The notes under the pieces are model-generated. The model searched no databases and had not been told where the DNA came from. It saw only the letters and a program-made list of their open reading frames with translations. A stretch of 35,525 nt of DNA. It comes from Microvirga sp. KLBC 81. GTDB lineage: Bacteria > Pseudomonadota > Alphaproteobacteria > Rhizobiales > Beijerinckiaceae. Below, piece by piece: positions 1 through 6,443 of this stretch. The stretch spans positions 1 to 35,525 of the forward strand of contig NZ_QDAH01000054.1 in assembly GCF_003075415.1 (NCBI RefSeq), read 5' to 3'. How positions within the stretch are numbered: the stretch's first letter is position 1; every line of letters starts with the position of its first letter. The translations under genes were made by a program, and so were the position numbers.

Positions 1-1
1 C

Positions 2-76
2 GGCTGGCGGCTCGACATCGTCAGCCCCCGGGGCACCCTTCTGCACTCGCTCCCCCTCAGCAAATCCCTCCATTGA
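2..76 (+). CDS. C-terminal end of a probable DUF6894 family protein (partial)
   Basis: The reading frame open at the left edge gives 24 residues that include WRLDIVSPRGTLLHSLPL before a TGA at 74-76. The pattern of a beta strand, a charged turn with a glycine, then a hydrophobic strand ending in a proline matches the tail of the complete DUF6894 protein at 1328-1576. The start and most of the protein lie outside the window. The family is of unknown function. The assignment rests on this short resemblance only; it could also be an unrelated open frame. Confidence 0.45.
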   Translation, partial: GWRLDIVSPRGTLLHSLPLSKSLH

Positions 77-169
77 TCAAAACGTCATGGGCGAATTTCC
101 AACCACCTTGTCTGCGTAGGCCGGAGCCGCTGGGCGTCAGGGGCTGATCCGATGCTCCTTTTCTTGATG

Positions 170-219
170 AGCGCATCTTTTGTGCGGAAAACCGGGTCCA
201 CTTTTCCGCACGATGCGCT
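170..219. repeat. dispersed palindromic intergenic repeat, copy 1
   Basis: An imperfect hairpin built of two nested inverted pairs: AGCGCATC (170-177) with GATGCGCT (212-219), and GTGCGGAAAA (182-191) with TTTTCCGCAC (202-211), separated by a CCGGGTCCA-type loop. The same sequence recurs in inverted orientation at 8158-8212 and in part at 9205-9240 and 29180-29205. It lies in a gene-free stretch (77-448) that holds no supportable open frame. A second, poorer copy of the GTGCGGAAAA arm follows at about 239-248. Confidence 0.8.
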
Positions 220-448
220 AGAGCAGTGCATCGCTCGGTGCGGAAAACCGAGGCCGGTTTTCACGGGCGTGGCCCTTCGCGTTGCCGACGCGGACCTCCG
301 GTTCCGTACGATGCTCTAACGGGTAGGGATAAATGTTATCGGCTGCTGATTCTTACCTCTAAAGGCTAAGTCAAAGCATTTTGCCTAATACTCGCCAATA
401 TTTGGGTGGTGCATTTGCTTCCCTATAGTAGTGATAGTAGGAAGCAAA

Positions 449-817
449 ATGCAAGAATACGATCTCTTTCCTATAGACCGGTTGCCGCGAAGGATCAAAA
501 ATGCTGTTCTGAGTGAGTTTAATGGACGGTGCCCCACAATTCTAGAAGTGGTCAGTACACCTGATTCTCATTGGCTCTCAGTTCCCAATATGGGGCACAC
601 ATCACTTGCGCAGTTGCGTTCTGTGACAAAAGGAATGCGCAGAAAGGTCGGAATACCCACGCTGTCGGGACTGCCGGATGCTGAACTGCTATCGCGGACC
701 CGGTATCTGGAGAAAAAATTCAACAAACTCTGCCGCGAGCTTAAGGCCCACAGGGACGAAGTTCGGGTGAGGGGAATCTCGCTTCCTCGTTTCCACATTC
801 GATCAAACGGCCCTTAA
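449..817 (+). CDS. small protein with an RNA polymerase alpha-CTD-like helix-hairpin-helix domain
   Basis: A 122-residue protein starting at ATG 449, chosen over GTG 431 because a GGAAG ribosome site lies about five bases upstream. Residues from about 12 to 65 resemble the RNA polymerase alpha C-terminal domain: LPRRIKNAVLSEF lines up with the first helix, and VPNMGHTSLAQLR with the helix-hairpin-helix signature of the alpha-CTD (known form: TPNFGRKSLNEIK). The remainder is a charged helical tail (LEKKFNKLCRELKAHRDEV) that could be a coiled coil and ends in a basic stretch. The alpha-CTD binds DNA and activators in RNA polymerase; here the domain stands alone. Base composition is more AT-rich than the neighbouring core genes, and it sits between repeats and an integrase relic, so it is probably accessory. 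The function is unknown; DNA binding or interference with transcription is inference. Confidence 0.75.
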   Translation: MQEYDLFPIDRLPRRIKNAVLSEFNGRCPTILEVVSTPDSHWLSVPNMGHTSLAQLRSVTKGMRRKVGIPTLSGLPDAELLSRTRYLEKKFNKLCRELKAHRDEVRVRGISLPRFHIRSNGP

Positions 818-926
818 GTATCCTCTCGTGTGCCTTATCTCTTCCAAGCGTCAGTCAGGTGAGCGCATCTGGTCGACAAGGGACGTTTCAGGTCTCACGA
901 GCGAGCGCGAGTAGGAGTCATATGCC

Positions 927-1310
927 ATGGCCGAGGCGCGGGTCGGTATCCGGGTTGCCGATGACCGGCAATCCGTGACCATCGAGATTGCTCCTGTTGG
1001 AGGTCCATCGTCCCCAGTCGGACTGGATCTTGAGCAACTCACCAAGTTGATCAATCTGCTTGGTCAAGCAAGATCCCGTATGCTTGAGGGGACTCCAAAG
1101 CGGCCACTTCATGGACGGAGGGTTGAAACGACTATCGAACCGCCCTGGTACATCAAGGCGACGAACAATGGTGGTTCGCTTCTTGCGTTCGATCATCCTT
1201 CATACGGACCGGTCGCCTTCGAGATCCCGAGAGATGATGTGGCCAAGATCGTTCAAGCCTTGAGTGCCCATCTCGCGCTTCTCCCAAGTCAGCGGGGAAA
1301 GCCAAACTAG
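927..1310 (+). CDS. hypothetical protein, unrecognised
   Basis: A 127-residue soluble protein that I cannot assign to a family. The ATG at 927 is preceded by TAGGAG about ten bases upstream, which supports the start. There is no signal peptide or membrane segment. The middle has an amphipathic helix (LEQLTKLINLLGQAR) and a conserved-looking Trp-Tyr strand (EPPWYIKATNNGGSLLAF), followed by a second helix near the C-terminus (IVQALSAHLALL). It is 17 bases upstream of the DUF6894 gene and very likely co-transcribed with it. The residue pattern is that of a real protein, not a shadow. It lies in the suspected island remnant beside tRNA-Leu. Confidence 0.75.
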   Translation: MAEARVGIRVADDRQSVTIEIAPVGGPSSPVGLDLEQLTKLINLLGQARSRMLEGTPKRPLHGRRVETTIEPPWYIKATNNGGSLLAFDHPSYGPVAFEIPRDDVAKIVQALSAHLALLPSQRGKPN

Positions 1311-1327
1311 ATTGTGCAGGAGCCTTT

Positions 1328-1576
1328 ATGCCCCGTTACTTCTTTGATGTGCACATAGGATCTGACGTTCTAGGTGATCCCGAAGGGCAAGATCTCCGTG
1401 ACCCCGATCAGGCTTGGGGCGTCGCTCGGGCGATGGCTCAGAACCTGATGAACACCAAGTTTGAGCAGCCAATCAATTGGGCGGCGGCTCATATAGAGGT
1501 GAAGGATGATATGGATGAAATCATCCTTGAGTTCCCATTCTTGGAGGCCCTCCAACTCACGCAGCCACCACATTGA
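1328..1576 (+). CDS. DUF6894 family protein
   Basis: An 82-residue protein opening with the typical MPRYFFDVHIGSDV strand of DUF6894, followed by an aspartate-rich turn (GDPEGQDLRDPDQA), one helix (ARAMAQNLM) and two C-terminal strands (AHIEVKDDMDEIILEFPF). The ATG at 1328 has CAGGAG just upstream. DUF6894 proteins are small, common in Methylobacterium, Microvirga and Bradyrhizobium, often in several copies, and have no known function. It follows the 127-residue hypothetical gene at 17 bases and is probably in the same transcript. A second likely member is cut by the left window edge. Confidence 0.85.
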   Translation: MPRYFFDVHIGSDVLGDPEGQDLRDPDQAWGVARAMAQNLMNTKFEQPINWAAAHIEVKDDMDEIILEFPFLEALQLTQPPH

Positions 1577-1591
1577 GGCTCTTAGAGTTTC

Positions 1592-1828
1592 TCAGAATCC
1601 CCTGGATCGATTGGGACTCCTGCAGTCGAAACATACCCCCCCCAAGGGCTTAGTTGAATCGCTGGTTGCCGTCTTCCTGTTCGAGGCTGGATCAAGGAAC
1701 AGTGGACCACGGCCAGCCATTCTCGCGAATTCAAGGAAACCCTGTTCCATGAGGTGTTCACGAACGGGAATAACCCGTGTCTGATTTGTCTTGATCGTCC
1801 CAGCCTCAGGGGGGTCGTTTGGAGCCTC
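1592..1828 (-). pseudogene. tyrosine recombinase (phage integrase) fragment
   Basis: A minus-strand frame, open between a TGA at 1829-1831 and a TGA at 1592-1594, encodes PEAGTIKTNQTRVIPVREHL followed by MEQGFLEFARMAGRGPLFLDP. This matches the inter-motif part of tyrosine recombinases that carry a typical TPEAGTVKT...RxVPLHxHLIEQGFLxF...GPLFYDP stretch. There is no start codon, the frame is stopped upstream, and the catalytic Arg, His-x-x-Arg and Tyr boxes are missing. Similarity fades at a run of eight C bases (1636-1643). The remnant ends about 55 bases from the 3' end of tRNA-Leu, which is where an integrated element would place its integrase. Recognition is from memory of the family, not from an alignment. 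Confidence 0.65.
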
Positions 1829-1884
1829 TCAGAACCCTTGCAATATAAGGAAGTCCCTGGTCTGCAACAAGAATTTGCTTGTAG

Positions 1885-1970
1885 TGGTGCGGACGGCGGG
1901 GGTCGAACCCGCACGGGCAGGGCCCGAGGGATTTTAAGTCCCTTGCGTCTACCGGTTTCGCCACGTCCGC
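1885..1970 (-). tRNA. tRNA-Leu(UAA)
   Basis: A class II tRNA read on the minus strand. The acceptor arms GCGGACG and CGTCCGC pair, with discriminator A and an encoded CCA (1885-1887). The anticodon arm is AGGGA-CTTAAAA-TCCCT, giving anticodon UAA. A long variable arm and a canonical GGTTCGA T-loop are present, as expected for leucine tRNAs. Leucine tRNAs are frequent integration sites, and a decayed integrase lies just beyond the 3' end. Confidence 0.97.
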
Positions 1971-1983
1971 ATCGAGAATGAGG

Positions 1984-2011
1984 GTTATCGGGGTCTTGCG
2001 TGGAGCGCAAG
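1984..2011 (-). promoter_or_regulatory. candidate promoter of tRNA-Leu
   Basis: On the minus strand CTTGCG (2006-2011) and GATAAC (1984-1989) are separated by 16 bases, with the -10 element about 13 bases before the tRNA 5' end. Alphaproteobacterial sigma-70 promoters often have CTTG-type -35 boxes. The match is moderate and no transcript data are available. Confidence 0.35.
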
Positions 2012-2032
2012 TCTGCCGCGCTCCCGAAGTCA

Positions 2033-3220
2033 TCACTCCGGTGTGCGGAAGCCGTAAATCCAGTCGTACCGGTTGGACATGCTCTCAGGCCCGATCATCT
2101 GCATGATCTTGTCGCGGCCGAAGGCCACGAGAGAGCCTGAATGATAGATGCGCCCGTTCCGTCGCCCTTCGGCCTGGATGCGGGTGACGCGTTCAAAACG
2201 ATGCTCTTGATAGGCCGCCAGGGCCTGCACGACGTCTTGCGGATTCCGGGCCAGAAGAGCGCTGAGGGTTGCCGCATCCTCGATAGCCAGCGCCGCGCCT
2301 TGCGCCAGGAACGGCAGAACCGGATGAGCCGCGTCGCCCAGCAGCGCAATGCGGCCCCGCGAGAGGCGCTTGATGGGATGGCGGAACAGCGACCATCGCA
2401 GCCATTCCTGCGGCTTCTTCAGAAGCTCGCGGAGGGCAGGGCTTGCGGAACTGTAATAGGCGAGAAGATCTTCGGTTCGACCAGGCGCGGCCCAGCCCTC
2501 GACAGGCTCATTGGTCTTTACAATGGCGACGACATTGACGAGGTGGCCGCTGAAGATCGGATAGTGCACGACATGGCCTTTGGCGCCAAGCCAGAGGCCG
2601 GTCTCATTGTCGGCTAGCTCCGGCGGTATGATCTTGCGATCGCAAGTGGAGCGCCAGGCGACATAGCCATGAAATGTCGGGAGAGCCTTGTCGCCGACGG
2701 CCTGACGGACCTTCGACCAGACGCCGTCAGCGCCGATCACCACGTCAGCCGTCATGCTCTCGCGCGAGCCGTTGGAAGAAGTCCAGATGAGTTCGGCGTG
2801 GTCGGGCCCGTCGCGCACCTCTTCGACCTTGCGACCTATGATGATCCGGATCGAGGGCTCGGAGCGAACGGCGTCGAGCAGGATGGTCTGCAGGTCCGCC
2901 CGGTGAATGACCCAGTAGGGTGCACCGTAGCGCTGCTGCATATAGGCGCCGAGCGCAACTTCTCCAATGCGCTTGCCGGATGAGATGCCGCGCACGACCA
3001 CGCGGTCCGGCATCGTCGCGACGCGGCGCAGGGCGGGGCTCAAGCCCAGCTTGATCAGGATGCGGCTGGCGTTGGGTGAGAGCTGAAGGCCCGCTCCCAC
3101 TTCGCTGAAGCCCGTGCGGCGCTCGATGAGCGTCACGGAATGGCCCTGGCGGGCAAAGCTCAAGGCTGCCGTCAGCCCGCCGATTCCGGCGCCGACAATG
3201 GCGATGGTGAGGCCGGACAC
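2033..3220 (-). CDS. FAD-dependent aromatic-type monooxygenase
   Basis: A 395-residue group A flavoprotein monooxygenase of the salicylate / 3-hydroxybenzoate hydroxylase type, which uses NAD(P)H and O2 to hydroxylate a substrate. The N-terminal Rossmann motif is VGAGIGGLTAALSFA, followed by the GAGLQLSPNA stretch common in this group. The mid-protein DG box (VIGADGVWSKVR) and the C-terminal GD box (LLGDAAHPVLPFLAQGAA) are intact. The start is placed at GTG 3220, immediately after the TAA of the upstream zinc-finger gene (3222-3224), which suggests translational coupling. An ATG at 3286 would instead overlap that gene by 65 bases and add an unconserved Pro/Ser-rich leader. The substrate cannot be read from the sequence, and no ring-cleavage genes lie nearby. 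Confidence 0.88.
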   Translation of the reverse strand: MSGLTIAIVGAGIGGLTAALSFARQGHSVTLIERRTGFSEVGAGLQLSPNASRILIKLGLSPALRRVATMPDRVVVRGISSGKRIGEVALGAYMQQRYGAPYWVIHRADLQTILLDAVRSEPSIRIIIGRKVEEVRDGPDHAELIWTSSNGSRESMTADVVIGADGVWSKVRQAVGDKALPTFHGYVAWRSTCDRKIIPPELADNETGLWLGAKGHVVHYPIFSGHLVNVVAIVKTNEPVEGWAAPGRTEDLLAYYSSASPALRELLKKPQEWLRWSLFRHPIKRLSRGRIALLGDAAHPVLPFLAQGAALAIEDAATLSALLARNPQDVVQALAAYQEHRFERVTRIQAEGRRNGRIYHSGSLVAFGRDKIMQMIGPESMSNRYDWIYGFRTPE

Positions 3221-3221
3221 C

Positions 3222-3485
3222 TTAGCGAGAGGAGGCGTCGGTGGCGAAGTCGGGTTCCCAGACGCATTCCGCCGGGCGAGCTTCATCGGGCTTCAGGGAC
3301 GGATCGTACTTGAAGAGAGTCGAGCAATAGGAGCAGATCGTCTCGTTGTCATAGCCCATGTCGATGAAGATATGGGGATGATCGAAAGGAGGCGTGGCTC
3401 CGATGCACATGAACTCCTTCGAGCCCACATGAATGACGGGAACGCCCGGATCGTTGTGGAAGTGGGGTGTGCCTTTGTCAGCCAT
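3222..3485 (-). CDS. CHCC-type zinc-finger domain protein
   Basis: An 87-residue protein with Cys27, His36 or His38, Cys51 and Cys54 arranged as in the zf-CHCC family (KEFMCIG, HPHIFIDMG, CSYCSTLF). That family also contains the mitochondrial complex I subunit NDUFS6, and it is widespread in alphaproteobacteria. ATG 3485 is chosen because the family starts close to this point; in-frame codons further upstream to 3581 give an unconserved leader. Its stop codon is one base from the proposed start of the monooxygenase, so the two form an operon. Whether the protein serves respiratory complex I or another partner is not visible here. Confidence 0.88.
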   Translation of the reverse strand: MADKGTPHFHNDPGVPVIHVGSKEFMCIGATPPFDHPHIFIDMGYDNETICSYCSTLFKYDPSLKPDEARPAECVWEPDFATDASSR

Positions 3486-3564
3486 TGCCGTTGCTCTGAA
3501 GCGGTGAAATTTGCGCGCACCATAATGGCCGAAGTGCCATGCGCCTAGAGCAAAAATTGAGCCG

Positions 3565-3945
3565 CTATCGCATGTGTGCATGGCTCGTCCGGGAGGCGTC
3601 GAAAGACTGCTGGGCGGCCAGCACCGCGTCGAAATTCTCCTCAGCCCAATGGGCCAGGGCGGCCACGGTCTTGGTCAGCGTCTGGCCTAACGGCGTCAGG
3701 GAATATTCCACCGTCACCGGAACCGTGGGGAAGACCTGTCGGTGGATCAGCCCGTCCCGCTCGAGATTCCTGAGGGTCTGGGTCAGGACCTTTTGGGAGA
3801 CGCCCTCGACGTCCCGGCGCAGCTGGTTGAAGCGCACGGATTCCTCACGCAGACGGTTGAGCACCAGAAGCGCCCATTTGTCGGCCAGACGGTCGAGAAC
3901 GAGCCGAGTCGGGCAGTTCTTCGCGTAGACGTCGTAGGTGGTCAT
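3565..3945 (-). CDS. HxlR family transcriptional regulator
   Basis: A 126-residue winged-helix protein. The HxlR signature is clear: CPTRLVLDRLADKWALLVLN, then RFNQLRRDVEGVSQKVLTQT in the recognition helix, and the wing (VPVTVEYSLTPLG). The ATG at 3945 is preceded by GGAGG seven bases upstream; a longer frame to 3990 lacks this. HxlR proteins are small dimeric repressors or activators that often sense electrophiles, quinones or aldehydes through a cysteine; here Cys10 precedes the DNA-binding domain. It is divergent from an NmrA-type oxidoreductase, the same arrangement as E. coli ytfH/qorB, so it most likely controls that gene and itself through the palindrome at 4042-4071. Confidence 0.93.
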   Translation of the reverse strand: MTTYDVYAKNCPTRLVLDRLADKWALLVLNRLREESVRFNQLRRDVEGVSQKVLTQTLRNLERDGLIHRQVFPTVPVTVEYSLTPLGQTLTKTVAALAHWAEENFDAVLAAQQSFDASRTSHAHMR

Positions 3946-4041
3946 TTCCGCCTCCAGTCTTAGGATCGCCGGTTTCCTCCGGGTGACCATGGCACTTTAA
4001 GGTGCGTTCTTTACGGCAACATATCCAAATGCCAGTCAATA

Positions 4042-4081
4042 TTCCAGATAGGTGCCTAGTACCTATTGGAAACCAACCTAT
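4042..4081. promoter_or_regulatory. probable HxlR operator in the divergent promoter region
   Basis: An inverted repeat reads TTCCA-G-ATAGGT (4042-4053), a 7-base centre, then ACCTAT-TGGAA (4061-4071). The arms match over 11 bases apart from one bulged G. A third ACCTAT half-site lies at 4076-4081, just before the ribosome site of the oxidoreductase gene. The position between divergent regulator and target gene fits a dimeric winged-helix repressor site. Binding by the adjacent HxlR protein is inference. Confidence 0.65.
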
Positions 4082-4093
4082 CAGGAGATGACG

Positions 4094-4933
4094 ATGGCAG
4101 GAAAAATTCTGGTTCTTGGCGCGACGGGCAATGTGGGCAAGCCGCTGGTGGCCGAGCTGGTTGCCAAAGGCGAGCCGGTGAAGGCAGCCTCACGCGCAGG
4201 AAACCCGGTGAGTGGCGCCCAGGGCGTCAAGTTCGATTTCGCGGATCAGACAACCTATGCCCAAGCCCTGGAGGGCGTCGATCGCGCCTATGTTCTGGTC
4301 CCCACCGGCACACTCGACATCCTGGGTACCCTGATGCCGTTCCTGAAGCTCGCGATCGAGCGCAAGGTCAAGGTCGTGCTGCAATCGGTTTTCGGTGTCG
4401 ATGCCGATGACAGCATCCCCTATCGCCAAGCCGAACTCTTCCTTGAGCGCTCCGGTGCGCCTTACGTGATCCTGCGCCCGAACTGGTTCACCGACAATTT
4501 CCAGATCTTCTGGCTCGAGGGCATCAAGCACGGCGTGATTGCGGTTCCGGCCGGGCAGGGCAAGTCGAGCTTCATCGATGTGCGCGATATCGCTTCGTCG
4601 GCTGCTGCCGCGCTGACCTCGAACAGGTTCGATGGTCAGGCCTTCAACCTCACCGGTCCGGAGGCGCTGAGCTATGGCGATGCGGCTGCGATCCTCTCGA
4701 AGGCGTCCGGGCGACCGATCGCCTACAAGGCTTCGTCCGATGCCGAGTTCGTCACGATGCTGGTCAATGCCGGCGTGCCGAAGGCTTATGCGGAGTTCCT
4801 CGCCTCGATCTTCCATCCGGTTCGCGAAGGCTGGACGGCTGCCGTGTCGAATGCGGTCCAGACCCTCACAGGCAAGGCTCCGCGCTCCGTCGAGGCCTAC
4901 GCCAGGGAGAATGCGGTCGTCTTCGCCGCCTGA
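4094..4933 (+). CDS. NmrA family NAD(P)-binding oxidoreductase
   Basis: A 279-residue atypical short-chain dehydrogenase. The N-terminal Rossmann fold has the NmrA motif LVLGATGNVGKPL, with an Arg in AASRAG after strand 2 that suggests NADP(H) preference. It is close in size and layout to E. coli QorB (NADPH:quinone oxidoreductase 2). The ATG at 4094 has CAGGAG six bases upstream; an in-frame ATG at 4088 sits too near that site. It is transcribed divergently from an HxlR regulator, with a palindrome between them. A role in quinone or electrophile detoxification is therefore likely, though NmrA-type proteins can also be redox sensors without catalysis. No catalytic Ser-Tyr-Lys triad is evident, as is normal in this branch. 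Confidence 0.9.
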   Translation: MAGKILVLGATGNVGKPLVAELVAKGEPVKAASRAGNPVSGAQGVKFDFADQTTYAQALEGVDRAYVLVPTGTLDILGTLMPFLKLAIERKVKVVLQSVFGVDADDSIPYRQAELFLERSGAPYVILRPNWFTDNFQIFWLEGIKHGVIAVPAGQGKSSFIDVRDIASSAAAALTSNRFDGQAFNLTGPEALSYGDAAAILSKASGRPIAYKASSDAEFVTMLVNAGVPKAYAEFLASIFHPVREGWTAAVSNAVQTLTGKAPRSVEAYARENAVVFAA

Positions 4934-5039
4934 TGACCCAAGAACTCAACGCCCGGCAGACCTGCTGCCTCGAGCGTTGCATTCGGGAGGGCGGGTGCTT
5001 AGGTTTCGCCGCAACCGACACCAGCTCTCCAGATTGTCC

Positions 5040-5804
5040 ATGCGCTACTTCAACTCCAATGGCGTCAGCATCGCCTACATCGACGTTCCTCCCCACGAGG
5101 GGCAGGGCGATCCGATCCTGCTCATTCACGGCTTCGCATCGAACCATGCGGTGAACTGGGTCAATACGCTGTGGGTGAAGACGCTGACGCGCGAAGGCTA
5201 TCGCGTGATTGCCCTCGACAATCGCGGGCATGGCGAGAGCGAGAAGCTCTACGATCCTGAAGCCTACCATTCCTATCGCATGGCGGAGGATGCGCGTCGC
5301 CTGCTCGATCATCTCGACATCGAGCGCGCGGATGTGATGGGCTATTCCATGGGAGCGCGCATCACGGCGCATATGGCGCTGGCATCGCCCGAGCGGATGC
5401 GCTCCGCCCTTCTCGGCGGCCTCGGTATTCACCTGATCGACGGCGTCGGCCTGCCGCTCGGCATCGCCGATGCGATGGAGGTGCGCTCCCTCGATGATCT
5501 GACCGATCCCATGCAGCGCATGTTCCGTGCCTTCGCAGAGCAGACCGGCAGTGACCTGAAGGCGCTCGCGGCCTGCATTCGCGGCTCGCGTCAGGCGCTG
5601 ACGAAGGAGGAAGTCGCTTCCATCACGCTTCCGACGCTGGTGGCTGTCGGCACCAACGACGACGTGGCGGGCTCCGGGCCCGGCCTCGTGAAGTTCTTGC
5701 CGAACGCAACCGCGCTCGACATCCCGGGCCGCGACCATAACCTCGCCGTCGGCGACAAGGTGCACAAGCAGGGCGTGCTGGACTTTTTAGCGAAGCGCCC
5801 CTGA
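5040..5804 (+). CDS. alpha/beta fold hydrolase
   Basis: A 254-residue cytoplasmic alpha/beta hydrolase. The oxyanion HGFAS is at 30-34, the nucleophile elbow GYSMGA places Ser103, the acid is Asp207 or Asp208 (GTNDDVAG), and the catalytic His is His233 (GRDHNLAV). The strand-4 motif DNRGHGES is typical. The ATG at 5040 fits the family N-terminus (a strand before the oxyanion loop); a much longer open frame back to 4674 overlaps the NmrA gene out of frame and is not credible. It lies 106 bases downstream of the oxidoreductase on the same strand and may be co-transcribed. The substrate is unknown; esterases, C-C hydrolases and lactonases share this layout. Confidence 0.88.
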   Translation: MRYFNSNGVSIAYIDVPPHEGQGDPILLIHGFASNHAVNWVNTLWVKTLTREGYRVIALDNRGHGESEKLYDPEAYHSYRMAEDARRLLDHLDIERADVMGYSMGARITAHMALASPERMRSALLGGLGIHLIDGVGLPLGIADAMEVRSLDDLTDPMQRMFRAFAEQTGSDLKALAACIRGSRQALTKEEVASITLPTLVAVGTNDDVAGSGPGLVKFLPNATALDIPGRDHNLAVGDKVHKQGVLDFLAKRP

Positions 5805-5861
5805 AGCTGAGCTGTTGATTTGGGGGCTGGCTCGCCCACCTTCCTCAGGAAGGAGAGGTGG

Positions 5862-6347
5862 ATGACCAGACTCGAGAGCGCCATCCGGCGGCTGACGGCT
5901 CAGCGCGATCTGTTGGATTGGGCGACGAGCAGGATCAGCCCTCAAGGACTCGTGCTCGAACTCGGCCTCGGCAACGGGCGCACCTACGACCACCTGCGCA
6001 GTCGGCTCCCGGGACGCGAGATTTACGTGTTCGAGCGTTCGCCCGCGGCTCATCCCGACTGCATTCCGCCCGATCAATATCTGCTCGTCGGCGACGTATT
6101 CGAGACCTTGCCGCGGTTCATCGAGCGCTTCGGGTCAGGTTGCGCGGCGCTCGTTCACACCGATATCGGAACGGGAGATGAAGAGGCCAATCGCCAACTC
6201 GCGAAGCGACTCGCGCCACTGCTCGAAAACCTGCTGCAGTCGGGTGGTCTTCTTCTCGCCGACCGCGCCTTCGACCTGACCTGCTGCAAAGATATCTCAT
6301 CTGAAACAGGCGTCGCCGAGGGCCGCTATTTTGTCTATCGTCGCTAA
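5862..6347 (+). CDS. small class I SAM-dependent methyltransferase
   Basis: A 161-residue protein with SAM motif I LELGLGNGRTYDHLR (ELGLGNG at 33-39), an acidic residue ending strand 2 (Glu58 in YVFERS), the motif LVGDVFETLP, and a late strand SGGLLLADRAF. It consists of the Rossmann core with almost no substrate domain, matching the short alphaproteobacterial SAM methyltransferase family (Methyltransf_17 type, from memory). The start at ATG 5862 follows AGGAGAGG. A strong hairpin follows immediately after the stop. The substrate is not predictable; a partner protein may provide specificity. Confidence 0.82.
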   Translation: MTRLESAIRRLTAQRDLLDWATSRISPQGLVLELGLGNGRTYDHLRSRLPGREIYVFERSPAAHPDCIPPDQYLLVGDVFETLPRFIERFGSGCAALVHTDIGTGDEEANRQLAKRLAPLLENLLQSGGLLLADRAFDLTCCKDISSETGVAEGRYFVYRR

Positions 6348-6380
6348 AGCCGATTCCACTTAGGTGGAATCGGCTCTGTT
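6348..6380. terminator. hairpin terminator between convergent genes
   Basis: A perfect 12-bp stem, AGCCGATTCCAC (6348-6359) with GTGGAATCGGCT (6364-6375), closes a TTAG loop directly after the methyltransferase stop codon. Only a weak T-rich tail (CTGTTCTT) follows. It lies between convergent genes, so it may act in both directions. Confidence 0.7.
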
Positions 6381-6443
6381 CTTGGTTATGCCGCATTTTT
6401 GAACGGCGAACCGGATCCACTTCGCCGAAAAATGCTCTCAAGA

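Noticed and set aside
1754..2036. Short frames across tRNA-Leu reading like GRGSNPHG proteins
   Set aside because: These are the well-known false proteins produced by translating tRNA genes.
4674..5804. Longer start for the alpha/beta hydrolase at 4674
   Set aside because: The first 120 residues would overlap the NmrA gene in another frame and are Arg/Ser-rich noise; the family start fits ATG 5040.
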